From NCBI RefSeq assembly GCF_004193775.1, contig NC_041006.1:23380120-23444119 (forward strand): a stretch of DNA of 64,000 nt, written 5' to 3'. A program made the translations under genes and the position numbers. The notes beneath the pieces were generated by a model, which was given only the letters and a program-made list of their open reading frames with translations, had not been told where the DNA came from and did not search any database. Positions 44,579-55,241 of the stretch are shown here, piece by piece. Positions within the stretch are counted from its first letter, which is position 1, and each line of letters starts with the position of its first letter. This DNA is from Glycine soja. Its lineage: Eukaryota > Streptophyta > Magnoliopsida > Fabales > Fabaceae.

Positions 44579-44958
44579 TAATCGATTACCAAGGGTGGGT
44601 AATCGATTACAAGGCTTAAAAATGAAGACAGGGGGCTAAGATGGTCTCTGGTAATCGATTACCAGGGGATGTAATCGATTACCAGGCTTGAAAACGAGGT
44701 CAGGAAGCCTCTGGTAATCGATTACCAAGGGGTGTAATCGATTACCAGGCTTAAAAAGGGAACTGGGGTTGATGGAAGCCTCTGGTAATCGATTACCAGC
44801 CTGTGTAATCGATTACACAGAGGAATGGGTCACTGGTAATCGATTACCAGGCATGTGTAATCGATTACACAGTGTATTATTGCATATTTCATGTCCTGAG
44901 GCTGTGTAATTCAAGTTTAGCCTCTGGTAATCGATTACCAAGGTTGTGTAATCGATTA
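44579..44958. promoter_or_regulatory. Twelve TAATCGATTA palindromes in six pairs
   Basis: Sites begin at 44579/44600, 44652/44672, 44715/44735, 44786/44806, 44837/44858 and 44928/44949. Every pair is 20 or 21 bp apart. The first member of each pair is embedded in GGTAATCGATTACC. Same motif and spacing as in the copia LTRs, but here no TATA box is close by. Confidence 0.75.
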
Positions 44959-45084
44959 CCAGAGATGAAAAGCCTCAAGATACTCCTTTTAACGTCATGT
45001 AGTGGTTATGAGATGCATTGTGTGCAGCGCAGTTAGATTCTTGTGAAAGAGTCTACCCCTTTCTTTTCTTTCTTGTAGATCGCG

Positions 45085-45516
45085 ATGGCGGCGCAGCTAA
45101 TCCGTGATCGAGTAGGGATGGAGTGCCTAGAGGGAGTTTGGGAGACCCTCGAAGGCAACACGAGGTGCCGATTTCGGGGCACCATTCGATTCACGGCCAC
45201 TTCTTTGGTGCATCCAGATGAACCTGCACGGACGCTTCAGCGCACGGTGGAGTGGATACTACCCACGCCTACACCATATCGCCTAGTGGAGCCTGTTCAA
45301 GTGATCGAGGTAACGTCATCTGAGGAAGACCCTGAGGAGGACCTGGAGGAGCTACCTCCTGAGCCTGCTGTGGATGCCCTTGACTTTCTGGAGGGTGATG
45401 AGGATCCACTTCTCGAGGTGGATTCTCCCGAGGAAGTCATGTCGGCATCTGAGGCAGACTCTACGGAGGATAGTGGCCCGAGGGAGATGGCGATCAGCGG
45501 AGGCTCTTCATCCTAG
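45085..45516 (+). CDS. Acidic ORF of unknown function inside the LTR-type insertion (143 aa)
   Basis: ATG at 45085, preceded by TTTCTTTTCTTTCTTGTAG at 45060-45078, a strong-looking splice acceptor, so the ORF may be a second exon. Residues 1-75 are mixed (VGMECLEGVWETLEG, CRFRGTIRFTATSLVHP) with an even spread of codons. Residues 78-143 are strongly acidic (SSEEDPEEDLEELPPEP). Base composition is richer in G+C than its surroundings, which argues against chance. It is not recognised; it could be a captured gene piece or an LTR-encoded peptide. Confidence 0.45.
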   Translation: MAAQLIRDRVGMECLEGVWETLEGNTRCRFRGTIRFTATSLVHPDEPARTLQRTVEWILPTPTPYRLVEPVQVIEVTSSEEDPEEDLEELPPEPAVDALDFLEGDEDPLLEVDSPEEVMSASEADSTEDSGPREMAISGGSSS

Positions 45517-46102
45517 TGGACAGCTTTTTGGATTAGTTTTGTATACTTTTTGAGGGTGGGGGTATCTAGGACTGACTGTTAGGTTTACTCTTTTGTTTTT
45601 ATGTGGGTAGACCTGATGTATAGGAATTTGATGATTGTATACATGTGGCTGAAGCCACCACTATGGACACCTTTGCTCTGGATGACACTATATATTTTGT
45701 AAAACTCCCATATTTTGGATAGCTTTAAATGATGAATGCATTTATGATCGACCTTGTTCTTTGAAAAGAAAGCGTTAGTAACTTTATTTGTAAAAGAGTT
45801 TATCGACCGTATTTTATTCTTTTATTTTCACGTGACGACCTAAAGTAATGGCTGGTACATTCTTTCTTTTGAAAAAGCAAAATAGTTTAGAGATTATGAG
45901 CAGTGAGAAAGAAATGACTCCGAACAGAGTTGTGAACTGGCCATTCAGGACTCTGTAGTGAGGATTTTCCTTCGAAAACTTGATTTAGTGAAAAGAGAAA
46001 GAAATGAAAAGGAAAAGAAAAAAAAATTACCATGGTTTTTGTTAATTAAATCATTACTATTAAACCAGTCATTATTTTGGGGACGCCACAATAGTGAATT
46101 AC

Positions 46103-47758
46103 CTGTTCTGATAAACGCTTCACAAGATGCGTCGGCCAAGCAACGAAGGTGTTATGTGCATGCCCCACTAACTGAACCTCTTCAGTGGGTACAGGAATGG
46201 GAGCATCTGCATCTCTAACTTTCTCAACGCCAACCTCATAAAGTTTTCCTAGGGCAACTAGGCGGGGAGGATTTTCTTCAATGCACAACCTGTATTTCTC
46301 TGAGTCACCCGTGTCTGGATCGTTCCCTAAGGGATCGATACAACTTTCCTTTGTGCTGACATGTGTAGCTGAAGGACCAACCTCAGACTTAGGAGGCAGT
46401 GCGAGGCCCTGTGATTGCATCTGCGATTGAAACTAGGACTACATCTGGCTTTAGGATAACATTAGTTGTCGAGTCACTTTTTCTGTGATCGACTCCTCCA
46501 GCTAGTCCTTGATTTTTTGTGTCAACTGCTCCAGGTCTTCGGGAGCCATGGATGAAGAAGTGTTGGAAGTCCTAGGAGTCGATCCAAAGTATTGCTTGAT
46601 CATGACATCGGTTCCAGCAGCACACACACGATCAGGGTGTTCTGGTCGCCCAATGGCAGCAGTCAGTACATCCTGACGTCCATGGGCGACAAAGGAACCT
46701 TGTGAGGCCTGCTCCTCCAATGAATCCTATAAAGAACACATTTATTGGTTTACTCAATCACACAATAAATATAAATAATTTCAATAACAATTGAAAGTGA
46801 TTTATAATCTTTTCAGCAATTTCCTTTGCGGCCTCAGACGTCATTTGCCCAGTTTTGTTGGTACGGGCCATCTTTCACTTCACGTGTTGTCTGATGGGAG
46901 ATGGAGGATCAATCACAATTTCAGTGCTTCCAGATTAAGCAGCTTCCTCCACTTGTTTCTTTTTCTTCTCCTCCATCAACTTGTTTTCTAGATATCCATA
47001 ACCCCCACGAGACAACACGTAAGGGGCAGTGTTTTGTTTCTAGATGGTCTGTGTCTTTTTCCGCACATCCTATAAAAATTAAACATTATTGAAAGTTATT
47101 ATTACAATGTACAATAGTAAGTGAATTTAAAGTTTTAAACAGTGAAAATCAAAAACTTACCTCCCACGACGGGTCTCTGCAGGTCTGATAAAATTGGGCC
47201 CACTTCTTCTTGCTAATGTCTTACTTTTCACATACAGTGTCATCGACACTTTCCTTGTCGATTGCAAGTGCCCATTTTGACGTCAAATCAGACTTATATT
47301 GTCTCCATCGCTCCCCCATAGTCTGAAGTATTTTCTTTTTTGTCCTCAAATTAGATGCTTCAGGGATATCAAATTCAGCTTAACAAACGAAAAATTACAT
47401 TTTATTGTTACTAAATTACAATTTGATTGTTAATCAACAAAATGCAACATTTAACTAAAATACCTGAATATCCTCCCATCAAGTCCTTCTGAGCAGCATG
47501 GACTTGTTTCCAATTCTCGTATGTCACCTCCACCTTATCACGAGCGACGATCCCCAAATATGTTCTTAACTTTTTTCTGTGGAGACTGTCGGCTTTCCCG
47601 ATCGCAGGATCCACATGGACCAGGGGTCTCTCTACCCCAACTGGTCTAGTCGCCAATGATCTTAAGCGTGTGGCTTTTGTTGTTCGCTTCAAGGTAGACG
47701 TCGAATGTGATGCTGCACTAGGAGGAGGAGGAGGAGGAGAGCTGGGTGGTGTATCCAT
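46103..47758 (-). pseudogene. CACTA second gene, N-terminal and middle exons
   Basis: The ATG at 47758 begins a Pro/Ser-rich N-terminus, then KADSLHRKKLRTYLGIVARDKVEVTYENW, as in Ptta/En-Spm plant transposase-type (Transposase_24-like) proteins. Further exons are seen on the minus strand near 47390-47180 (Trp-rich, RWRQYKSDLTSKW-like), 46990-46800, 46720-46502 (EEQASQGSFVAHGRQDVL) and 46420-46103 (SEKYRLCIEENPPRLVALGKL, ending RLSEQ before a CAG/GTAAT donor). Several in-frame stops occur. The donor at 46103/46102 pairs with the acceptor at 42121, across the LTR-type insert. Confidence 0.7.
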
Positions 47759-47883
47759 TTTCCTGTAAAGAAAAAAAACATTAGTTAATTAACATTATCA
47801 CAAAACTGAATAACTTATGTAAATGAATGGACTGAAATGAAGTACATAATAAGAAAATTACATTAAACGATGTTAATTAATTC

Positions 47884-50800
47884 TCATTCATCATGATCAT
47901 TACGATTAGCATGAACGTCGTTAGCTTCTTCTTCTCCGATGACGTTAGGCGACATTTGTGTGGACAAAGGACTAACATAAGTATCAATGTATGAATCATC
48001 ATCTTCAACATTAACACTAATTGTTTTCCTGTGTAGAACCATTGACCACCTTTCATCACAAGGGTCCTGAACATATAATACATGTTTAGCTTGTTCTGTC
48101 ATGATGAAAGGGTCATTCTGGTAAGCGAGTTTCTTTAGATCTACCAACATAATCCTACATCATCGGTCCACACATCAGTATTGTTGACAACCCACTTACA
48201 TTTGCAAACACAAACAATAAATTTGACAGAGTTAAGCTCCCAAATTTCTTCAATGAAACCAAAGTAAGGGATGAAAGCTACACAGGGATTGTCATCATGT
48301 ACACTAGCGAAGTGTTCAGATTCAACCCTTAGAGTTACCCCACTATTTTGCATTGTACTTTTCTTGTCTTGTACTTTTGTGTAAAAGGAATACTTCTTTA
48401 TATCATATCCTTGCCAAGTTATAACATTTCTTTTAGGCCCATTTGCTAGCTTTCTTAACAGTTTAAAAGCATTATCATCAGTATAGATTGTATCTTTAAA
48501 CCAATCTAGGAAAGTCTTGTTATGCTCTTTCAAGATCCTGTTCTTTGACATTTTTGTATTACTTTCTTTCACTAAACCTTCATGGAAAAGTATGTATGGA
48601 AAAACTTCATTACTATTATTCAACACATACAATTGAGTTTGTTGCAAATCTTTTACACTTGGAGTGATAACATGCAGTCCTCTTGAACCTTTACCTCTCA
48701 CTCTTTCATCATGTCAAGACTCGGGAAGGCCAATAGGTTTAGCTTTTTCAATGTACTATGAACAAAATTCAATGGCTTCTTTTGCAATGTACCTTTCCAC
48801 AATAGATGCTTCTGGATGGTGTAAATTCTTGGTATACCCTTATAAGATCTTCATGTATCTCTCAACTAGGTACATCCACCGCAAATAAACAGGACCACGA
48901 CATTTGATTTCTCTGACCAGATGAACAATTAAGTGAACCATGATGTCAAAGAAAGCAAGAGGAAAATACATCTCCAATTGACACGATATAATAGCAGCCT
49001 CATTTTCCAGCTCATCTAACTTGACAGAATCAAGGACTTTGCTACATATGGCATTAAAGAAAAAGCACAACCAAGTTATGGAAAGCCTGACTTTGTTAGG
49101 CAAAATGTCTCATATGGCCATGGCTAATAATTATTGCATGAAGACGTGGCAATCGTAAGAGTTTAAGCCTACCAACATAAGATCCTTCAACTGCACAAGG
49201 CTCTTAATATTTGAAGAGTATCCTTGTGGGACTTTGACACGGCGCTGACACTAACAAAAACTCATCTTCTCTTTTCTGGACAAAGTATGACAAGCTGGAG
49301 GCAAGTATATTTTTTTACCATTAGACCTTGGATGTAATTGTGCTCGTATACCCATGTCAACTAGATCTTGACGAGTATTCAAACCATCTTTCATCTTGCT
49401 GTGAATGTTAAGGAGCGTCCCAATGACACTATCACATACATTTTTCTCTACATGCATAACATCAATACAATGTCTAACATCTAGATCACACCAGTACGGA
49501 AGATCAAACAAAATCGACCTTTTCTTCCATATTGAAGTCTTACTTTTTTCCTTCTTTTGAGTCTTTCCAAATATAGTATTTAGGTGTTGAACCTACTGAA
49601 AGACCTGGTCACCAGCTAACGATATCGGCACACTTTCATGCTCTTGACTTCCATTAAATTCCTTTTTTAATCGTCGGTAAGGATGATGAGGTTTCAGAAA
49701 CCATCGATGCCTAATGTATATTGTTTTTCTACCATGTTTCAATTGTATGTAGCTTGTGTCTTCTTCGTCGATGGGGCATGTACGATGGCCTTTAACACTA
49801 TACTCGCTCAAATTCCCATATGCTGGAAAGTCATTAATGGTACAAAATAGCGTTGCACGCAAATGAAAAGTCTCATTTCGAAACCCATCAAACACTAAAA
49901 CTCTCATCCCACAACTTTGTCAACTCTTCAATCAAGGGACTAAGATAAATATCGATGTCATTTCCAGGCTGTCTTGGGCCCGATATTATCATAGACAACA
50001 TCAAGTATTTTCTCTTCATGCACAACCAAGGAGGAAAATTGTAAACTACTAGCAAAACTGACCACGAACTGTGTTGAGTGGTTAAACTGCCATATGGTAT
50101 CATTCCATCAGTGGCTGGTCCAAGCCTAAGATTTCTTGCCTCTTTGCTGAAATTCGGATACAAATGATCAATCTTCTTCCATTGTGAGGAATCAGCCAGA
50201 TGACGGAGCATTCCATCGCAGTTTCTCCCATTTGCATGTTATGTCAGGTCTTTTGCATCATCTCTATTAGCAAATAGATGCTTAAACCTTGGAATGATGG
50301 GAAGATACCATAACACCTTTGTTAGGGGGCCCTTCTTTGAGTTTTCGTCACTACTACACTCGTCATCATCCTTCACTTTGTACCGAGATACCCCATACCT
50401 AGGGCATTTTTGCATGTCTTGAAACTCATGTCTATACAGTATGCAATCATTAGGACAAGCATGAATCTTCTAATACTCCATACCCATCGGACACAGTATC
50501 TTCTTGGCCTAATAGTAACTTTTTGGCAACGTGTTTTCCTCTAGAAGCATATCGTGCACTACTTGAAGCAGTGAACTAAAACTTTTGTCACTCCACCCAT
50601 ATCTAGCCTTCACATTAACTAGACTTAACACCGCTAACAACAACGTCAAGGAATTCTTGCACCCCAGATACAAAGGCTTCTTTGAATTAGTTTGCAATGT
50701 GTCATACATAGGGGCATGTGCTTGTTGAATAGACTCTTGTCCAAGACCATGAATCATATCCTCTAAGCGATCTCCCATTTCTACATCAAATGGTTCAGAT

Positions 50801-51057
50801 TGAGACCCCCTCTGCATGTATATCCATTTACCATGCCATATCCATGTGGTATAATTCTTCTTAATCCTATCACACAGCAGGTGCTCTCATATGTCATCCA
50901 GTATTCATCGTCTCCCGTTCAAACAATTTATACAAGGACCAAAATATTTTTCATCCTCATCCGATCGACTTCTTTCAGAAGAAAATTGCATGAACTCATC
51001 AATGCCTTCCTCATATGCAGGGCTCATGCGAATTTTGTTCATCCAACTTCTATCCAT
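47884..51057 (-). pseudogene. CACTA TNP2-type transposase
   Basis: The ATG at 51057 starts a transposase-associated domain (MDRSWMNKIRMSPAYEEGI, FGPCINCLN), with two stops near 50928 and 50887. TNP2 parts follow: MIHGLGQESIQQ, ILYRHEFQDMQKCPRYG, LRLGPATDGMIPYG, PPWLCMKRKYLML, FCTINDFPAYGNL and FDLPYWCDLDVRHCIDVMHVEKNV (DDE-type core region, ~50815-49250). A DUF4218-like part (LCFFFNAICSKV, LEMYFPLAFFDIMVHLIVHLV; ~49100-48840) and a DUF4216-like C-terminus (~48700-47884) complete it. At least six stops or frame breaks interrupt the protein. It would bind and cut the element ends. Confidence 0.85.
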
Positions 51058-51646
51058 CTTAATAATAACTCCGTGATACTCACAAAGTTATTTGATGCAT
51101 GAAAATCTCACTTTTTCATTATAGGTGTGGCCCTATCCCATTCAGGAGGACATTTTTTTATGGTAGCTTCATACGTCAAGGTTAAGTCTATTTTTTAAAA
51201 TTTGACAAAGCTTTGACAGCATTTCGCATTGGTCTCCAAGTACACAACATGAAATAGGTGAGATTAATTCCCTGATAATCAGGTTTCCACTCAGAGAACA
51301 ACTAGAAATGCATTGTACCGAAATTTCATCAAATTCAGCAAAATAATTTTAACCTTAACGCATGAATCTACCATAAAAATATGAGTCTCCCTAAACTGTC
51401 TAAACGGGCAATTCAAGATTCAATACAATGATTAATGCAAACTGTCCGCAAGAATCATTTTATTCAATCTCAAACAGGAATCTAAGGTTCACTCAACACG
51501 AACATAATTTGTATAGCATATATCAATTGTCATTAATGGCAGTGAACAAGTAATAAAACATTGGTAACAAACAACAAATTCAAAAGTTTACAAAAAAAAC
51601 ATTTGTACTTGTGATGATGAGCAACAGGGTCCAAAAATAGAGCAAC

Positions 51647-51651
51647 AATCC
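51647..51651. repeat. Target duplication AATCC of the Ogre solo LTR (left copy)
   Basis: AATCC at 51647-51651 is repeated exactly at 53303-53307, directly beside the LTR ends. Confidence 0.9.
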
Positions 51652-53302
51652 TGTCGCAACCTACCCTTCAACGGGAGGGCGACGCGAGACTCGCGGGATG
51701 CGTGTTCCATGAAAGGAATACGCGCGGAGTCGCCACCAACGTTTATTTGAGGAAAACGTCAGAAAAACCGGAAAAGACGCGATCTACGAACTTTTAAGTG
51801 AAAGGTTCGGGAGTTGTATTTACGCACGGGGAAGGTATTAGCACCCCACACGTCCGTCCCAAGGGACAGCAGCCTTTAATCGAATGTGCAAACATGACTT
51901 TGATTTTTACGTTCCCTTTTATGTCCTTATATCCTTTATACCCTTTTTATATTTTTTCTTTTTTGTGGTCGACAAGGGTGTTTCCCTTTGCTCCTACGTA
52001 TTCCTCAATTTGGGATGAGAAAATCAGACCTACGTAGTTCTTTCTTATCAAGTGATTCTTTTTTACTTAAGTGGTGATCATTTTAAGGCGTTGGACCTTA
52101 AAAATGATCCATTTTACTTAGTGAGAAATTGAAATGACAAACTTCAAAAGCCTATTTTTATGGACGAGCTTGACTAGGCGAGTTGATTTTAGCCTTAGTT
52201 TCACTTTAGTTATTAATCAATTCGATTAAGAATGAGAAATCCCAAAGAGAAAACGTCCGATTGATTTTCCGCTTTATTTTACTAAAAGGTATATTTTGTT
52301 ATTATATTATTATTTTATTTCTTTTTTTTTTATTTCCAACGTGGTTATGGCACGACCGAACGGTCGGAATTTATCTTAACCAAAGTTTACGGATCATACG
52401 ATTCAAACGTTCAGCGGAAATTTATTTTATTTTTAAGTTAAGCGAGAAATGACTTAAGTAAAATGGCTTAAGCACGTCAAAAGGGGGTATAAAAAGTAAA
52501 CAAAACGAGAATAAAAATGCACGAAACACAATGTGGACCACTACGGGTACATAGAATGAATCGAAAAGCTTGGTTCGAGGTACTTACCCATTGAAGATCG
52601 AAGAACGATGAAGAACGAATGAAGAACGTCGAAGAACGGTTGAAACCTTTGCGAAATTCTTCACGGAAAACGTTATGGAAACGTTTCGGAAGCGCCTCGG
52701 CTTAGATTTTCTTCACGGAAACAATTTTTCCAAGCAAATTCGAAAGAGAGAGAGGTGCCTAAGGGGCTGAACCCTTTTCTTCTTCACTTCCTCCCCTATT
52801 TATAGCAAAATAGGGGAGGTGCTTGCCGCCCAGCTCGCCCAGGCGAGCCAGGTTGCTTCCTCCAGAAGCAACAGCCTTCTGGAGGAATATTCTGGAGGGC
52901 CCAAGTGGGACTGGGTGCTATTTGCACCCCCATTTTTACTAAGTACACCTCCCTCTACTTTTTTTTGGTGATTATTTTTTCGTAAAGTTACGGAAACTTA
53001 CGAATTTCGTAACGATACTTGTTTTCTTTCCGTAATGTTACGGAACCTTGCGGATTACATAATCATCCCCTTTTTGACTTACGGAATGTTACGGAATCTC
53101 ACTTAATTATGCAACGATGCTTCCATTTGATTTCCGGTGTGTCACGGAAACTTACGGATTGTGCATCAATATTTTTTTGGTTTTCCGGCATGTCCTGGAA
53201 TTTCACAAATTACCTAATGATGGGTGCCAAGCACCTCACAAGGACCAAAGAAAGGTCGTATGTCATCAAGCAAAGGTCCCCAGACGAAATTAGGGCATGG
53301 CA
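51652..53302 (-). repeat. Ogre solo LTR, 1651 bp
   Basis: It is highly similar to the LTR at 7465-9411 over its full length, with ends TGTCGCAACC and GGGCATGGCA in plus order and a perfect AATCC duplication. It lacks the 273-bp duplicated block of the other LTR and has one GCTCGCCCAGGCGAGC palindrome instead of two. Solo LTRs arise by recombination between the two LTRs of one element, so a full Ogre once sat here inside the CACTA element. No gene; short frames inside are chance. Confidence 0.92.
52797..52848 (-). promoter_or_regulatory. Solo LTR TATA box and palindrome
   Basis: Minus-strand TATAAATA at 52804-52797, with GCTCGCC-CA-GGCGAGC at 52833-52848, 28 bp upstream as in the other Ogre LTR. 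Confidence 0.62.
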
Positions 53303-53409
53303 AATCCAATAAAGAACTCAATCACCACCTACATCAATCATCATTCCCAAAAATAGTGAAATCAACAACTTTGATCAGAAAGTCAAAATTAAAAATTCAA
53401 AGAACTAAC

Positions 53410-54515
53410 TGATGTGTCATCATTTTCTCATATTTCTTAACCCTTTTTGTCACCATTTTAATTACTGATTAGCCTTAATTGTCAAATTAATTATGCAGTT
53501 TTATCATTTGGGCCTACTAGATTAATTTTGTGTTTTTAATTTAATTTCAGGAGAATTATAAGCAATTGGGCTTGAATCCAAAATTGGGCTTGGACTTGAA
53601 GAGAGCATACTATTTTATTCTACCAAATCTTATCTTATCTAGATTTTATCTCATCTAGATATTATTTCATCTAGATTTTATCTTATCATATATAGATTTT
53701 ATCTCATCTAGATATTATTTCATCTAGATCTTATCTTATCTTATCTAGATTTTATTTTATTTATGGGCTTGGACTTAAAACTGATTTGTAAGCTTTGGGG
53801 CTGAGAACCTATATAACAGCACCAAGGTTCTAGTTTTAGGAGTTTTGAGTTTTAGGGCTCTTTTCGTTTTAGTAACTTTTCGTTTTGGAGAATAATTCTA
53901 GTTTTCTTCGTTTTCTACTACAATTTTGTCTTCTATTGATTATTGGAAGGCTAAGTCTCCAGCGTTGTTTTCTCTTCAGGATCAAGCTCAATTCTCTTTG
54001 AGGTTTTATTATTACTATTGAATTCTGATATGTTTTTCCTCTTCACCAATTACTCTGTATTTGTTGCTATTAATCCATGCATGCTTAGTGCTTGCTTAAT
54101 TGTCTCTGCGCTTAATTTACGTTCTTGCTTAATGATCAGTTTCATTCATGATTAATTGGTATATGTGTTGCTTAATCACATAATGAATGCCTTATGTTAA
54201 ATTTTGCTTAGTAATTTAATTTAGGGTTGGATTAAGTGGTTGAACTGATAAAGGATAAATCTTCGTAACCTAGGATAAGAGACTTGCTTGTGAATCAAGG
54301 GGAAACAACTTGTTTTAATTATGATATTTTCTAATTCAAATTTACTCGCTGTTTAATTTACAAAAACAAATAACCCCCTTCCCCCAATTCGTTATTGTTT
54401 TATTGCTATCTGTTATGAACGTATGGTTGACCATTGCTCGTTGGGAGATGACCTCGGATCACTTCCTAGATACTGCATTTTTAATGTTTATTTGATTCGG
54501 GTATGACCTCGATCA
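53410..54515 (+). repeat. Athila-like 5' LTR, 1106 bp
   Basis: It starts TGATGTGTCATCATTTTCTC and ends GACCTCGATCA. The start recurs at 63051 (3' LTR) and, reversed, at 58908 (solo LTR). It contains an ATCTAGAT repeat block and TATA box. Confidence 0.92.
53637..53817 (+). promoter_or_regulatory. Athila-like LTR promoter: ATCTAGAT palindromes and TATA box
   Basis: ATCTAGAT begins at 53637, 53653, 53669, 53706, 53722 and 53743, often on a 16-bp period, with a mutated copy near 53690. TATATAAC follows at 53810-53817. The 3' LTR has ten exact copies. Confidence 0.62.
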
Positions 54516-54519
54516 AATT

Positions 54520-54537
54520 TGGCGCCGTTGCCGGGGA
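54520..54537 (+). promoter_or_regulatory. Athila-like primer binding site (tRNA-Asp)
   Basis: TGGCGCCGTTGCCGGGGA, complementary to the 3' end of plant tRNA-Asp (recall), four bases after the LTR end. Confidence 0.92.
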
Positions 54538-55241
54538 GCAGTGAGCCAAAGGTTCATAATAGTGTTTATTTATTTTATTTTGTATAGCATTCTGTTTTGC
54601 ATTTCAGTTGCATTCCCTGTTTAGTGACAGTTTTAACGACTATTTTAGCGACGGATTCAGTGACTAATTCATCCTTTTGTTTTGCTGTGAAAAGTGCTGA
54701 ATAGTGATTAGCGACTAAGAATTAGCGACGAAATTTGAAATTTAATTAAATTTTTTTTTTGATAGTTAGAGTTGTTATTTTTGGCTGAATTTTTGTGTGA
54801 AAAATACCACGAGCACTTAGTGTGGCAGTATTTTAGAGAGACAAGAATTTTGGGAACTTGTTTTTAGCAAAATTTAAAACAGCCATAACTTTTGCTCTGG
54901 GTATCAGAATAACTATTATTATATATGCATTTGGGGTAGAAAAGAATTTCCCATATTCTAACAACCTGCTTTAGCCGGTTAGGGTCTCCCAAAGTCGAAA
55001 AATCAGCCGTTTACTAAGTTTTTTTTTTCAAGTATTATTGTCCTATTTTTCTAAACTTTGCTTAGGTAGTTTTCATAGTTAGGCTTTGAATTTTTGTTTG
55101 AAAATTTTTGTGCTATCTTTTCATGATTTTAGGGTGTTCCTCACAAAATTTCAACTCATTTTGATATCGTTTGAGTATAGCTGTAGTTTTACCCCCTTGT
55201 TAGGTGCTGTTGAGAAACACATTATTTGCTGCATATAGTGC
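54538..55241 (+). other. Athila-like leader
   Basis: About 700 bp between the PBS and the gag ATG, AT-rich, with no frame of note. GTTCATAATAG close to the PBS is repeated in the antisense patch near 60605. Confidence 0.65.

Larger units (their letters stand above)
42198..46090. mobile_element. LTR-type insertion in the CACTA intron (3893 bp, solo LTR or non-autonomous)
   Basis: It starts TGTAACATCC, ends GACGCCACA, and is flanked by ATAGT at 42193-42197 and 46091-46095. There is no PBS, pol or internal LTR pair. It could be a very long solo LTR or a LARD-like element. Contents: a TATTTAAAACC TATA-like box near 42733 after a poly-A run, an oligopyrimidine stretch, GC-poor non-coding sequence 42900-44570, twelve TAATCGATTA palindromes, and one ORF at 45085. 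45517-46090 shows nothing clear. Confidence 0.7.
40187..53409 (-). mobile_element. CACTA (En/Spm) element with Ulp1-like gene and TNP2 transposase
   Basis: Minus-strand order: transposase (51057-47884), then a second gene (47758-40960) ending in a C48-peptidase-like domain, then the terminus at 40187. Insertions: an LTR-type element at 42198-46090, an Ogre solo LTR at 51652-53302, and the Athila-like element from 53410. Its own right terminus is not in the window; 51058-51651 and 53303-53409 are presumed transposase 5' flank with nothing recognisable. Confidence 0.8.

Noticed and set aside
53340..53357. AAAAATAGTG as the right CACTA terminus
   Set aside because: It does not match the inverted form of either left end (TTTTTTAGTAGTG or TTCTAGTAGTG) and has no subterminal repeats.
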